Of a stretch of 64,000 nt of DNA, positions 1 to 9,515 are shown piece after piece; within the stretch, counting starts at the first letter, position 1, and each line of letters starts with the position of its first letter. This DNA is from Parendozoicomonas sp. Alg238-R29 (GTDB lineage Bacteria > Pseudomonadota > Gammaproteobacteria > Pseudomonadales > Endozoicomonadaceae): contig NZ_CAMZOG010000004.1 of the NCBI RefSeq assembly GCF_947331445.1, positions 40,671 through 104,670 on the forward strand, read 5' to 3'. Made by a program: the position numbers and the translations under genes. The notes below the pieces were generated by a model. The model made no database searches. It saw only the letters and a program-made list of their open reading frames with translations, and was not told the DNA's origin.

Positions 1-2
1 AA

Positions 3-500
3 AAAAATAGCGGGAAGAATACGCTTGGGCAGCGGGTATGGCTGGTATTACAACAATCTTTGCTAAAAAGCCCAATTTTCTTATCGACAGTGGCTGGTTT
101 GATCTTTTCGGGAGCAGGGTTGGTTATGCCTGATATCCCTGATCAGGTTCTTTCATCCCTTGGTGCTACTACTGTACCGCTGGCGCTTTTCTGCCTTGGG
201 GCAGGTTTGCAGTTTCGGCTGGAGGGGTCTTCATTATCAGAAATCAGCTGGCTGATTGTTATTAAATTGTTTGCTCATCCGGCTGTAACATTCTTTATGC
301 TCTTGATACTAGGCATCACTGACCCTGTATGGGTAACAGCTCTGGTTATGATGACAGCTCTTCCCACCGGGGCTCTGGCCCATGTGGTGACCTCCCACCA
401 TGGTGTTTTTGCCCGGGAAACGTCACATATTGTGACTCTGTCGACGCTTTTCTCTCTGCTCACTCTACCTGTCTGGATAACCATCGTGTCAGGCATGTGA
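3..500 (+). CDS. AEC-family permease, C-terminal part (left edge)
   Basis: This is the C-terminal half of an inner-membrane permease of the auxin efflux carrier (AEC) family. The frame is open back to the window edge, so the start lies outside; the first in-frame alternative start, a TTG at 60, is not the real one. The visible protein is a series of hydrophobic segments separated by short loops, with the family-typical stretch SSLGATTVPLALFCLGAGLQF, followed by two or three more membrane helices and an immediate stop. AEC members export or exchange small organic acids; the substrate cannot be told from this fragment. A hairpin at 519-538 follows the stop and also overlaps the htpG promoter. 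Family is fairly certain, substrate unknown. Confidence 0.75.
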   Translation, partial: KNSGKNTLGQRVWLVLQQSLLKSPIFLSTVAGLIFSGAGLVMPDIPDQVLSSLGATTVPLALFCLGAGLQFRLEGSSLSEISWLIVIKLFAHPAVTFFMLLILGITDPVWVTALVMMTALPTGALAHVVTSHHGVFARETSHIVTLSTLFSLLTLPVWITIVSGM

Positions 501-518
501 AAATTCTTCTGGTTTTTC

Positions 519-549
519 CCCTTGAAAACCTCAAGGGGTGTCCCCACTT
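519..549 (+). promoter_or_regulatory. sigma-32 (heat-shock) promoter of htpG, overlapping a hairpin
   Basis: CTTGAAA at 521-527 matches the sigma-32 -35 consensus. CCCCACTT at 542-549 matches the -10 consensus CCCCATNT, with a 14-nt spacer that fits RpoH promoters. The start codon of htpG lies about 70 nt downstream. An 8-bp stem (ccccttga 519-526, tcaagggg 531-538) overlaps the -35 element and may also serve the upstream permease as a terminator, though a T run is missing. Confidence 0.7.
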
Positions 550-621
550 TTCGTTCTATCAAAACTTTGTAACTGTTCATGGCTTCGGCCGGAACGTGAA
601 TCCCTGAGGACTTGTGGTTTT

Positions 622-2550
622 ATGACAACTGAGACAAGCAGCACCGAGAGTAAAAAAGAAACACTGGGTTTCCAAACAGAGGTGAAGCAGCTGCTGCATC
701 TGATGATCCACTCTCTGTATTCTCATCCGGAAATCTTCCTGCGCGAGTTGGTATCCAATGCCAGTGATGCGGCAGATAAGTTGCGTTACGCATCTCTGCA
801 CGACACCACTTTGCTGGGCAATGACCCAAATCTGGAAATTCGTATAGGCAGTGATGCAGATACCAATACCGTAACCATTACCGACAACGGTATTGGTATG
901 AACCGTGACGATGTGATTGCCAATCTGGGTACAATCGCCAAGTCCGGCACTGCAGACTTTCTAAAAAATATGACTGGTGACCAGAAGCAGGATTCTCAGC
1001 TGATTGGTCAGTTTGGTGTTGGTTTCTACTCTGCATTCATCGTGGCAGACAAGGTGCGTGTTGAAACCCTGAAAGCGGGCGAAAGTGAAGCCATTGCTTG
1101 GGAATCTGATGGTTCCGGCGAATTTACACTGGAGCCCGTAGACAAGAAGACTCGTGGTACCCGCATCACCCTGTTCCTGAAGGATGAGCACAAAGAGTTT
1201 GCCAATGATTGGCAGCTGCGCACCATTATTCGCAAGTACTCTGACCATATCTCTCTGCCAATCCTGATGCTGAAGGAAGAGGCGCCTTCTGCTGAGGAAG
1301 AAGAGAATAAGGAAGAGAAGGCTCCTGAGTGGGAAACTGTAAACACTGCCAAGGCTCTGTGGACCCGCAGTCGCAGCGAAATCACTGATGAAGAGTACAA
1401 GGAGTTCTACCACCACATTGGTCACGACTACAGCGATCCGCTGAAGTGGAGCCATAACAGCGTGGAAGGTAAGCTGGAGTACACCAGTTTGCTGTATATT
1501 CCTGGCAAGGCGCCTTTCGATCTTTATAACCGTGAGATGGATCGTGGCCTGAAGCTGTTTGTTCAGCGCGTATTTATCATGGACAAGGCAGAAGAGTTCC
1601 TGCCTATGTACCTGCGCTTTATCAAGGGTGTTCTGGATACCAACGACCTGTCCCTGAATATTTCCCGTGAAATCCTGCAACAGGATCCTCAGGTAGACAG
1701 CATGCGTAGCGCGCTGACCAAGCGTGTTCTGGATATGCTGGCCAAACTGGCTAAGAACGATGCCGAAACCTACGAGAAGTTCTGGAAAGAATTTGGTCAG
1801 GTTCTGAAGGAAGGTCCGGGCGAAGATTTCTCCAATAAAGAGAAAATTGCCAAACTGTTGCGTTTCTCTTCCACCGAAGAGAGTAAGGAAGAACAGAACG
1901 TTTCTCTGGAAGCCTACATCGAACGGATGAAGGAAGGCCAGGACAAGATTTACTATGTGACCGCTGAAACCTTCAATGCTGCCAAGAGCTCCCCGCATCT
2001 GGAAGTGTTCCGCAAGAAGGGCATTGAAGTTCTGCTGATGTCAGACCGTATCGATGAGTGGTTGATGTCTCACCTGAACGAGTTCGATGGCAAGCAGTTC
2101 GAAGATATTGGTCGTGGCGATCTGGATCTGGGCAAACTGGATTCCGAAGACGACAAGAAAGCTCAGGAAGAAGTTGAGAAGCAGAGCGAAGATCTGGTTA
2201 AGCGTATTCAGAACACCCTGAACGAAGAGGTTGAATCTGTACGTGTGACCCATCGTTTGACTGATTCCCCAGCCTGCCTGGTTGTGGGTGCCAACGATAT
2301 GGGTGCCCAGATGCGTCGAATGATGGAGGCGGCTGGCCAGGCTGTGCCTGAGGCCAAGCCGATCTTTGAAATCAATCCTGAGCATCCGCTGATTACCCGT
2401 CTGGATAGTGAAGCTGACGAAGATCGTTTTGCTGAGTTGAGCAAGGTGCTGTTCGATCAGGCTCGTCTGGCCGAAGGTGGCCAGCTGGATGATCCGGGCG
2501 CTTATGTTCTACGCCTGAACAAGTTGCTGCTGGAACTCTCTAACGGCTAA
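622..2550 (+). CDS. htpG: Molecular chaperone HtpG (bacterial Hsp90)
   Basis: HtpG is the cytosolic Hsp90 ATPase, a dimeric chaperone that remodels client proteins with DnaK. The 642-residue product fits the family (E. coli 624). The N-terminal GHKL ATPase domain shows [10 protein letters not shown] from residue 46, DNGIGM from 88 and [11 protein letters not shown] from 129. An acidic linker ([15 protein letters not shown]) near residue 220 precedes the middle domain, and the C-terminal dimerisation domain is complete. ATG 622 was chosen because TGAGGA lies about 12 nt upstream and it gives the usual short leader before [10 protein letters not shown]; the frame is open further upstream but that part has no family similarity. 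Regulation is probably by heat shock through the sigma-32 promoter at 521-549. Confidence 0.97.
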   Translation: MTTETSSTESKKETLGFQTEVKQLLHLMIHSLYSHPEIFLRELVSNASDAADKLRYASLHDTTLLGNDPNLEIRIGSDADTNTVTITDNGIGMNRDDVIANLGTIAKSGTADFLKNMTGDQKQDSQLIGQFGVGFYSAFIVADKVRVETLKAGESEAIAWESDGSGEFTLEPVDKKTRGTRITLFLKDEHKEFANDWQLRTIIRKYSDHISLPILMLKEEAPSAEEEENKEEKAPEWETVNTAKALWTRSRSEITDEEYKEFYHHIGHDYSDPLKWSHNSVEGKLEYTSLLYIPGKAPFDLYNREMDRGLKLFVQRVFIMDKAEEFLPMYLRFIKGVLDTNDLSLNISREILQQDPQVDSMRSALTKRVLDMLAKLAKNDAETYEKFWKEFGQVLKEGPGEDFSNKEKIAKLLRFSSTEESKEEQNVSLEAYIERMKEGQDKIYYVTAETFNAAKSSPHLEVFRKKGIEVLLMSDRIDEWLMSHLNEFDGKQFEDIGRGDLDLGKLDSEDDKKAQEEVEKQSEDLVKRIQNTLNEEVESVRVTHRLTDSPACLVVGANDMGAQMRRMMEAAGQAVPEAKPIFEINPEHPLITRLDSEADEDRFAELSKVLFDQARLAEGGQLDDPGAYVLRLNKLLLELSNG

Positions 2551-2576
2551 TCTGCTTTTTAGCAATCGTCGGTTCC

Positions 2577-2612
2577 CAAAACCGCCATGCCTGAAAAGGA
2601 TGGCGGTTTTTT
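2577..2612 (+). terminator. Rho-independent terminator of htpG
   Basis: An 8-bp perfect stem (accgccat 2581-2588, atggcggt 2600-2607) with an 11-nt loop is followed by a run of T. It lies 30 nt after the htpG stop codon. Confidence 0.85.
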
Positions 2613-2692
2613 GTCACCTGCCTTTTAGTTTCTAACTGTTGCCAGAGAAGTACCGATAGCCAAGAGGATAAATTCTCTTTCAGGGGTCACCT

Positions 2693-4369
2693 ATGGCCGT
2701 CGCATTACACAGGGTTTCGCTGCTCAGGTTCTGCCTACTGTTCTTGTATTCTTCGTTTTTACTGGCAGCTCCGATACAGGCTGCAGATGATGAGCTTATA
2801 AAGGATGAATCTGCTGAGGGTTTAAAGCAGTTTTCTCTGGTGGACGACACGACCGAAGATCTAGATACCGATACTTTTGATCACAGCCTGGTGCAGATAC
2901 GCAGCTTTACCCTGAAAGAAAACCGTTACGTCAGATACCGTCAGTACTACCAGGGGCTGGAAGTAGTAGGGCGCAGTGTGGTTGGCCATTATGGTAAGAC
3001 CAGTGATAGTTGGGATCATGACGGAGCGCGGTTTTTTGGCAAGCTGGCCAGGAATATCAAGCTGCCGGTTCACAGCGAATACCTGACAGATACTTTTCGT
3101 TCCAATATGGGCAATTTTGCCCGTGAAGATTTCAATACCCGTTTTAATGTTTCTGGCGAAGTGTCTGATCTGGATACCCAGCCGGTGATCTGGATCGATA
3201 AGAGCAGTAAGCCCCGTCTGGCTTATCGGGTGAGTTTTCGGGTTCAACCAAAATCCGGCCCACCTTTATGGCCACACTATATGATTGCTGCTGCGGATAA
3301 CGAGGTTTTCCAGTATTGGAACAATATACAGGGACTCTATTCTGACCGGGCTCCTGGTGGCAACGGAAAAACAGGGAAATACCAATTTGGTGCTGGCAGT
3401 ATGCCGTCTTTTGCCGTGACCAATAATAATGGCACCTGCATGCTTGGCAACTCATTGGTGAAAGTGGTTTCCCTCAATAATAGCTGGTGGGTTGCTAATA
3501 ACCCGGCTCCAATCAGTTATGAGTGCGGCAAGAATACTGGTGATGCTGCGAATGGAGCCTGGGCACCGGGTAATGATGCTTATGTGTTCGCGAATCTGGT
3601 GTCATCCATGTACCAGGGTTGGTTCAACTCCCCGGTTTACAGTTTGCCAAATGGGCAGGCCAAGCAGCTCACGGTGCTGGTGAATGTGGGCAGTAATTAT
3701 GAGAACGCATTCTGGGATGGTACTTATCTGGCCTTTGGTGATGGCCATCTCAGCTATTATCCGCTGGTCTCCATTTCTATTGTCTCCCATGAATTAAGTC
3801 ACGCTTTTACCAATCAGCATTCCGACCTGATTTATGCCAATCAGTCTGGTGCGATTAACGAAGCTTTCTCGGATATGGCTGCTATCGCAGCGGAGTATTA
3901 TCTCAAGTACTACAGCCGCGATGCTTATGAAACTTTGCTTGGCACCCGCAATATTGATTGGCGTATAGGGGACAGGATTACAAAAGGTAGCTTCGCCATG
4001 CGCTCTATGGATAATCCTTCAGCTTACAACTCTGCTGAGTGTGAAAAACGGATTTCCGGGTGTGATCGTACTTGGGGGGACGTTTTGAATGCTTCAGAAC
4101 AGATACCTGTGGCGAGCAGGCAAAGCTATATTGTTCATAAAGGCAGCGGTGTGATGAACAGGGCGTTCGTTAATATTGTGAACTCTCTGAATGGTGATGT
4201 CCGTAAAGCCTTCGCCCTGATGGTGCGTTCCAATATGTTGTACTGGACCTCAACAGCCACTTTCTCTGAGGCTGCGTGCGGTGTGAAACAGGCAGCGCAG
4301 GTTGATGGCATAAACACAAGCAAGATTGATCAAGCATTTGAGCAGGTTGGTGTAACACCAGGCTGCTAA
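2693..4369 (+). CDS. Secreted M4-family zinc metallopeptidase (thermolysin/vibriolysin type)
   Basis: This is a secreted neutral protease of the thermolysin family, 558 residues as a preproenzyme. A hydrophobic signal peptide covers about residues 10-30 (cleavage likely after PIQA). An FTP/PepSY-type propeptide follows (residues about 35-215). In the catalytic domain, H366-E-L-S-H370 binds zinc and carries the general-base Glu; E390 in GAINEAFSDM is the third ligand, exactly 24 residues after the first His as in thermolysin. H482 in VHKGSGVMNRAF corresponds to the transition-state His. Several Cys in the mature part suggest disulfides, as in pseudolysin and vibriolysin, which leave by the type II system. 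It lies 26 nt upstream of the USP-like gene, so the two may be co-transcribed. In other bacteria such proteases degrade extracellular matrix or host proteins; the substrate here is unknown. Confidence 0.92.
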   Translation: MAVALHRVSLLRFCLLFLYSSFLLAAPIQAADDELIKDESAEGLKQFSLVDDTTEDLDTDTFDHSLVQIRSFTLKENRYVRYRQYYQGLEVVGRSVVGHYGKTSDSWDHDGARFFGKLARNIKLPVHSEYLTDTFRSNMGNFAREDFNTRFNVSGEVSDLDTQPVIWIDKSSKPRLAYRVSFRVQPKSGPPLWPHYMIAAADNEVFQYWNNIQGLYSDRAPGGNGKTGKYQFGAGSMPSFAVTNNNGTCMLGNSLVKVVSLNNSWWVANNPAPISYECGKNTGDAANGAWAPGNDAYVFANLVSSMYQGWFNSPVYSLPNGQAKQLTVLVNVGSNYENAFWDGTYLAFGDGHLSYYPLVSISIVSHELSHAFTNQHSDLIYANQSGAINEAFSDMAAIAAEYYLKYYSRDAYETLLGTRNIDWRIGDRITKGSFAMRSMDNPSAYNSAECEKRISGCDRTWGDVLNASEQIPVASRQSYIVHKGSGVMNRAFVNIVNSLNGDVRKAFALMVRSNMLYWTSTATFSEAACGVKQAAQVDGINTSKIDQAFEQVGVTPGC

Positions 4370-4395
4370 TGGAACTTCAGTAAAGGGACTTTGTT

Positions 4396-7300
4396 ATGCA
4401 GGTAGATCCTAATAGACCGGGAGCTTTTCGGCAGTTTCTTAATACATACCTTCCCCCAATAGGTTGGTTGGTGGGTTGGGTTGTTAATTTGGTGCAGGCT
4501 AAAAAGAATATTGGACTGACACCGTCACAAACCACTTCTAGTACGGCGTTGTCGAATCGTTCAATCACTAAGGTTCCGTCAGAACAGGTTGTGCCAAGGG
4601 TTGGGCTCAGTCATACGGCTTCTTCTCGTGATTCGAGAAGGCAGGGACCTGTACCCGCTGAGAGAATGAGCGTAGAGGCTTATCGCGAGAGTAAGCAGGA
4701 AGCTGAGAAAAAAATACGCGCTGCGTTGCCTGACGCGTGGGGAACAGACGATCTACGCCATAAGCTGCAAACATTTCAGTTTATGCAATTTTATGGGACA
4801 GATCTGACGGCTCAGGATTTTATTGATGCCTATAATCGAGATTTGATTAAACAGGAATCCATTAATGCTGCTGTTCGTGGGATAGGATCCCAGATTAATC
4901 ATATGATGGTTGAAGCAGGGCGTATGTTAAAAGCTGAATTGCACCCAGAGCCTGCATCAAGAAAGGCCGTTGCTCCTTCACCTGGCCGTGAACCCTCTCA
5001 AAAACCAACAGGCAGGCCGGTCGCTACAGAGCTACGCACATCTGTTTCTGCTCCTCATCCGCGGGCATTTAACTTTGAGGCGGAAATAAAAAAGGTTGTA
5101 CCGCGGAAGGATATTCAAGTATTTCTGCAAAAGCTGGAGCGCAAAGATCAAAAAGCAATTGGTGATATAAAAGCCCTTTATCAGGCAATGACAAAGGCCA
5201 ATTTAAGCGGAACCATAACAGCTAAACAGTGTGTTGTGCTAATAAATGCTGATAGTGTGGAGCAGGAACACTTAAAAAGTATACCCGCAGCAGCAGTCAT
5301 TGCTCACAAGTCTGCAGCTCAACAACTAGAAGCATTTCAGACGGGTACTGATGCTGTAGCAACAACTTCAGTACCCGCTGCCGGTCGTCCCGTTATTTCG
5401 CAGCGTCCGCCTGAACAACTAGGACAAGCTCTTGAAGTTTTACAGCGTCATTGCCAATTAACACCTATGGAGCAGCGGGTTATTCAAAATAACTTGACCC
5501 CCGCAGAAGTTTCTCACCCCGAGCTTGCGAAGAATCTAGAGGCTTTTCGAGCATTGAGTCGAGCAATACTAGTCACCATGGAGAATGACTTTGTTGATTT
5601 GTTCCGGTCTGGGTTGTTGCATCACCATTTGGAAAGTATTGAGCAGGCACAAGGTAATAGGCAGGCATTAAAGCGTGTGCATCAAGAAATCACTGACGAT
5701 CAGAACTTGTTGCAGGAAAAAATCGTGCAAAGTGACTGTGATGTGACAAAGAATACTGGCGCTTACGTGGGGCGGCTTGGTAACGGTTGCTGGTCTTCTA
5801 CGGGTATACAATTCATGATCTCTTCCAGAGATGAAGATGATATTGAAGAACTGGAAGAAAAACTGGCTCAGCATGCATTCCAATACCCATCAGAGGAAAA
5901 AGTTGCTCAAGCTCTAGTTGATATGTGGAGAATCACCCAGCGCATTGAACGGGGAGAAATGGGGCCAGTATGTATGGTTGGCCATCAAAGGCGATTTATC
6001 ACAGGTTGTTATGAATACTGGATGGCAACTAAGCATTTGCAAGGTGCTAACCGGGATTTGACTGATTTGTTTAAAAATGGAGCTTTTGGTGGTGAACAGC
6101 ATGATGCGGATGAATTTTATTCAGCTGTAGATAAAATCTTGCCAGTTTCGAATGGTAAGGCTGTTAGCACTGATGGAGTTAAGTTGAGTGCAACTTACCA
6201 AGGGCTGCCTGTTAGTAAAACTAGACCTAACGCTGAAGTAACAACCCATACGGCTTTTGCCGTACCACAGCGTAAAAAGGGTGTTACGCTTCTGGTTGAA
6301 TCTTTATCGGATCAAGATGCTCAGCAATTAGCTGCAAAACATTACCCTCTTCACGAACAGGTAGAAATGCGAGATGCCTTATTAAACTACCGACGAGTCA
6401 TTAAAGCTCATCGTGAAGATCAGGGAGAAGGGCAGATTAATGCTGCCCTTGGCAGACTTAAGAATGCTGTTGATACCTTGTGTCGTTCAGTAAGCCCTAC
6501 AAGTAATTTGATTGTTGACTCGAATAACCAATTGCTTGTCGATGCTCATGAGCGAGATGGAAGCAATCGAGTTTCCAGAGGGGTGGCAGTTCCTACTGCA
6601 GGTGGAACAAGGCGTTTTGTACTTAAAATTGCGAATGTTGATCGAAATGATGCTGAAGTTCAAAAGCTGCAGGGAGGAGGTCAGGTTCTTGCGTACCCAG
6701 ACGGAGCCACTAATCCTCAAGAAATAGAGAATTTGAAGAAATTAATACCAGGCTATCAACCGAGCTATTTCTGCAGGCCGATTGCTCGTGTCAATAGGGA
6801 AGGGCGCCTTATAGAACCAAGTTTGGCGAAAACTCGAAACATGGCTGGCTTTGATGCAGAGGGATATGACGTACTTGCTCCAGGTCAATTGGTTCTTGAT
6901 AGTGACGGGCGCTTTCTCGGCAATAATGTACAGGGATTACAACACGGGCAAAGAGTTATTGATCCTTCACTTGCAGAGAAAATGCAGAGAGAGGGAAATA
7001 GTCAGGGAAATCCTGAGGAAACGTTGGCTATTGCGACAGGGCTTGCAGAAGTTCTGGGTCATCGGATGCCAGTGACTGAAGATTTGAGAAGGCGAGCCAG
7101 CGGGTCTTCCATGCAGGAGATGGTTCAGGGTTATTTTCATGAAGGGGCGGCGGGTAAGTTGGATTGGTCTCATGAAGACCTGGTTAAGGCTGGAGTGCCG
7201 GCTAATAATTGTCGTCTTACTGGTGAAAAGCTGGAGTCATCACGTGCGCAGGTGAAGTTTGCGAGTAAAGAGAATCTGAAAAAGCTGTCAGTAAAGCTGA

Positions 7301-7692
7301 ACTGCTTTTCTTATGTTGGGGGTGAGCGAGTCTTCCGCAAGGATGATGCTAAGAGCGTCATAATGAATGGCGGCGGCACGTTGGTTTTACCAATGCAGGA
7401 AGAAAACGGTGAGAAGTTTACTTTTCGAGGTAAGCTGACATCGTTAGCTTGTCATGGTGGTGGTAGTGCTTCAGGTGGAGGTGGGCATTATATCAACTTG
7501 AAAATCGGGGATGATGGCAAGATCCATGTTAAAGATGAGTTATTTTCTCTGCCCTTGGAAGAGTATGCAATTGTTACCAATCGAAGAATGTCAAACGGGC
7601 AGCGCCCGAAGACATTGAATGAATTTCTGGGTTGTACAGACTTTGCCCCCCAAATTGCATTTTATCAGCGTTTAGAAGAAACAGAGCAATAG
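4396..7692 (+). CDS. USP-type deubiquitinase-like protein (peptidase C19), candidate effector
   Basis: The 1098-residue protein has the ordered boxes of eukaryotic ubiquitin-specific proteases. The Cys box is GRLGNGCWSSTGIQ with Cys465; the second box is GGEQHDADEFYSAVDKIL (residues 566-583), equivalent to QQDAxEF. A fingers/palm-like stretch runs from SMQEMVQGYFHEG through KKLSVKLNCFSYVGGE, like the USP palm strand before the His box. The His box GGGGHYINL carries His1031, and Asp1047 lies 16 residues later, the usual spacing of the third catalytic residue. A hydrophobic stretch (about residues 18-37) and a long helical region precede the catalytic part. An insertion of roughly 300 residues separates the QH box from the palm. 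The start ATG has AAAGGG upstream. USPs cleave ubiquitin from proteins and bacteria lack ubiquitin, so action inside a eukaryotic host is inferred. Activity, secretion route and target are not shown by the sequence. Confidence 0.72.
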   Translation: MQVDPNRPGAFRQFLNTYLPPIGWLVGWVVNLVQAKKNIGLTPSQTTSSTALSNRSITKVPSEQVVPRVGLSHTASSRDSRRQGPVPAERMSVEAYRESKQEAEKKIRAALPDAWGTDDLRHKLQTFQFMQFYGTDLTAQDFIDAYNRDLIKQESINAAVRGIGSQINHMMVEAGRMLKAELHPEPASRKAVAPSPGREPSQKPTGRPVATELRTSVSAPHPRAFNFEAEIKKVVPRKDIQVFLQKLERKDQKAIGDIKALYQAMTKANLSGTITAKQCVVLINADSVEQEHLKSIPAAAVIAHKSAAQQLEAFQTGTDAVATTSVPAAGRPVISQRPPEQLGQALEVLQRHCQLTPMEQRVIQNNLTPAEVSHPELAKNLEAFRALSRAILVTMENDFVDLFRSGLLHHHLESIEQAQGNRQALKRVHQEITDDQNLLQEKIVQSDCDVTKNTGAYVGRLGNGCWSSTGIQFMISSRDEDDIEELEEKLAQHAFQYPSEEKVAQALVDMWRITQRIERGEMGPVCMVGHQRRFITGCYEYWMATKHLQGANRDLTDLFKNGAFGGEQHDADEFYSAVDKILPVSNGKAVSTDGVKLSATYQGLPVSKTRPNAEVTTHTAFAVPQRKKGVTLLVESLSDQDAQQLAAKHYPLHEQVEMRDALLNYRRVIKAHREDQGEGQINAALGRLKNAVDTLCRSVSPTSNLIVDSNNQLLVDAHERDGSNRVSRGVAVPTAGGTRRFVLKIANVDRNDAEVQKLQGGGQVLAYPDGATNPQEIENLKKLIPGYQPSYFCRPIARVNREGRLIEPSLAKTRNMAGFDAEGYDVLAPGQLVLDSDGRFLGNNVQGLQHGQRVIDPSLAEKMQREGNSQGNPEETLAIATGLAEVLGHRMPVTEDLRRRASGSSMQEMVQGYFHEGAAGKLDWSHEDLVKAGVPANNCRLTGEKLESSRAQVKFASKENLKKLSVKLNCFSYVGGERVFRKDDAKSVIMNGGGTLVLPMQEENGEKFTFRGKLTSLACHGGGSASGGGGHYINLKIGDDGKIHVKDELFSLPLEEYAIVTNRRMSNGQRPKTLNEFLGCTDFAPQIAFYQRLEETEQ

Positions 7693-7706
7693 GTTTGGAG
7701 TAAATT

Positions 7707-7763
7707 CTGTCTTATATAAAAAACGGGGAGGCTAAAAGCCTCCCCGTTTTTTATATAAGACAG
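7707..7763. terminator. Bidirectional terminator with a 27-bp perfect stem
   Basis: Arms at 7707-7733 and 7737-7763 are perfect reverse complements, with a 3-nt AAA loop. The core is a GC-rich ACGGGGAGGCT flanked by A/T runs, so both strands carry a stem followed by T residues. It sits between the convergent USP-like gene and fabB and can stop transcription from both. Confidence 0.9.
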
Positions 7764-7767
7764 ATGA

Positions 7768-8985
7768 TCAACCGTCGTAACGATCAAACACCAAGCAGGC
7801 ATTAGTACCACCAAAGCCAAAACTGTTGGACATAACCCGGTTCAGCTTCATCTGTTTGGGTTCACCAACCACAACCGGCAGGCCTTCAGCCTTTTCATCC
7901 AGAGTTTCCACGTTAGCGGAAGCTACAACAAAGTCATTTTCCATCATCAGCAGACAGTAAATGGCTTCGTGAACGCCAGCGGCTCCTAGAGAGTGACCAC
8001 TCAGGGATTTGGTGGAGCTGATCAATGGGCAGTTATTGCCAAAGGTTTCGCGAATAGCGCCCAGCTCAGCAACATCACCAACAGGGGTGCTGGTGCCGTG
8101 GGTGTTGATATAGTCAATTGGGCCTTCAGTGGTGCTCATGGCTTGCTGCATGCAACGGATAGCGCCTTCACCAGAAGGAGCAACCATGTCGTAGCCATCG
8201 GAAGTGGCACCGTAACCGGTCACTTCACCGTAAATCTTGGCGCCACGAGCCAGTGCATGCTCAAGCTCTTCAAGAACCAGAATGCCGCCACCGCCAGCAA
8301 TAACAAAACCATCACGGTTAGCATCGTAAGCGCGAGACGCCTTATCAGGGGTGTCATTGTACTTGCTTGAGAGGGCGCCCATGGCATCAAACATAGCAGT
8401 CTGGGACCAGTGTTCTTCTTCACCACCGCCGGCAAACACAATGTCTTGCTTACCCAGCTGAATTTGTTCTACACCGTTACCAATGCAATGAGCACTCGTG
8501 GCACAGGCAGAAGTGATGGAGTAGTTCACACCCTTGATTTTGAAAGGTGTTGCCAGACAGGCAGATACAGTATTACCCATGGTACGGGTAACACGGTAAG
8601 GCCCAATACGCTTCACGCCTTTCTCTCGGAGAATGTCGGTGCTCTCAACAATGTTAGCGGTTGAGGCACCACCGGAAGCGGCAATCAGGCCAGTGCGAGG
8701 GTTTGAAACCAGTTCTTCGGGCAGTCCAGCGTCGGCGATGGCCTGCTGCATGGCGATAAAAGTGTAAGCCGCAGCATCGCCCATAAAGCGCATCTGCTTG
8801 CGGTCAATATGCTCGGCAAAGTCGATATCAACAGAACCGGATACCTGGCTGCGGAACCCCTGCTCTGCATAGGATTCATTGTGACGGATACCGGAACGGC
8901 CTTCTTTCAGGGAGGCGGTCACGGTTTCAGCGTCGTTACCCAGGCAGGAAGAGATGCCCAGGCCGGTAACAACAACGCGTTTCAT
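7768..8985 (-). CDS. fabB: 3-oxoacyl-ACP synthase I (beta-ketoacyl-ACP synthase)
   Basis: FabB condenses malonyl-ACP with acyl-ACP in type II fatty-acid synthesis. Together with FabA it is needed for the unsaturated branch, because it elongates cis-3-decenoyl-ACP. The 405-residue length matches E. coli FabB (406). The catalytic triad is visible: Cys161 in TSACATSAH, His296 in [11 protein letters not shown] and His331 in [11 protein letters not shown], with Lys326 nearby. It lies 17 nt downstream of fabA on the same strand, so the two form a fabA-fabB operon as in pseudomonads. Transcription ends at the long terminator just beyond the stop. Confidence 0.97.
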   Translation of the reverse strand: MKRVVVTGLGISSCLGNDAETVTASLKEGRSGIRHNESYAEQGFRSQVSGSVDIDFAEHIDRKQMRFMGDAAAYTFIAMQQAIADAGLPEELVSNPRTGLIAASGGASTANIVESTDILREKGVKRIGPYRVTRTMGNTVSACLATPFKIKGVNYSITSACATSAHCIGNGVEQIQLGKQDIVFAGGGEEEHWSQTAMFDAMGALSSKYNDTPDKASRAYDANRDGFVIAGGGGILVLEELEHALARGAKIYGEVTGYGATSDGYDMVAPSGEGAIRCMQQAMSTTEGPIDYINTHGTSTPVGDVAELGAIRETFGNNCPLISSTKSLSGHSLGAAGVHEAIYCLLMMENDFVVASANVETLDEKAEGLPVVVGEPKQMKLNRVMSNSFGFGGTNACLVFDRYDG

Positions 8986-9002
8986 ATATTCAAGAACCTG
9001 TA

Positions 9003-9515
9003 TCAGAAGTTATCTGTCCGCGTAAACAGACCTACACGGAGGTCTTTCGCGGTGTAAATTTCCCGTCCGTCAACAGAGACGGAACCATCAGCGATACCCA
9101 TCACCAATTTGCGGGTGATCACCCGTTTGATGTGAAGATGGTAGGTGACCTTTTTGCTGGTGGGGAGAATCTGCCCGGTAAATTTCACTTCACCAGAACC
9201 CAGGGCACGACCGCGGCCGGGGCTGCCTAGCCAACCCAGATGGAAGCCAACCAGTTGCCACATAGCATCAAGGCCAAGGCATCCGGGCATAACTGGGTCA
9301 CCTTCAAAGTGGCACTGGAAGAACCAAAGGTCAGGATTGATATCCAGTTCGGCAATAATCTCGCCTTTTCCGTATTCGCCGCCTTCGGAGCTGATATGGG
9401 CAATCCTGTCCATCATCAGCATATTAGGCAGGGGAAGCTGGGCGTTGCCAGGGCCAAATAATTCACCCTTGCCACATGCCAGCAGTTCATCACGACTGAA
9501 GCTGTGTTTGTTCAT
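9003..9515 (-). CDS. fabA: 3-hydroxydecanoyl-ACP dehydratase/isomerase
   Basis: FabA dehydrates 3-hydroxyacyl-ACP and isomerises trans-2- to cis-3-decenoyl-ACP, the branch point to unsaturated fatty acids. The product has 170 residues (E. coli 172). The hot-dog fold active site is clear: His69 in [13 protein letters not shown] and Asp83 in GLDAMWQ match His70/Asp84 of the E. coli enzyme. It is the first gene of a fabA-fabB pair. The 413-nt region upstream, shared with divergent gpsA, holds repeats that may bind a regulator. Confidence 0.97.
   Translation of the reverse strand: MNKHSFSRDELLACGKGELFGPGNAQLPLPNMLMMDRIAHISSEGGEYGKGEIIAELDINPDLWFFQCHFEGDPVMPGCLGLDAMWQLVGFHLGWLGSPGRGRALGSGEVKFTGQILPTSKKVTYHLHIKRVITRKLVMGIADGSVSVDGREIYTAKDLRVGLFTRTDNF

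Noticed and set aside
961..1998. Long minus-strand frame of 345 codons inside htpG
   Set aside because: Fully antisense to a well-conserved gene, no ribosome site and no family; it is a codon-bias shadow.
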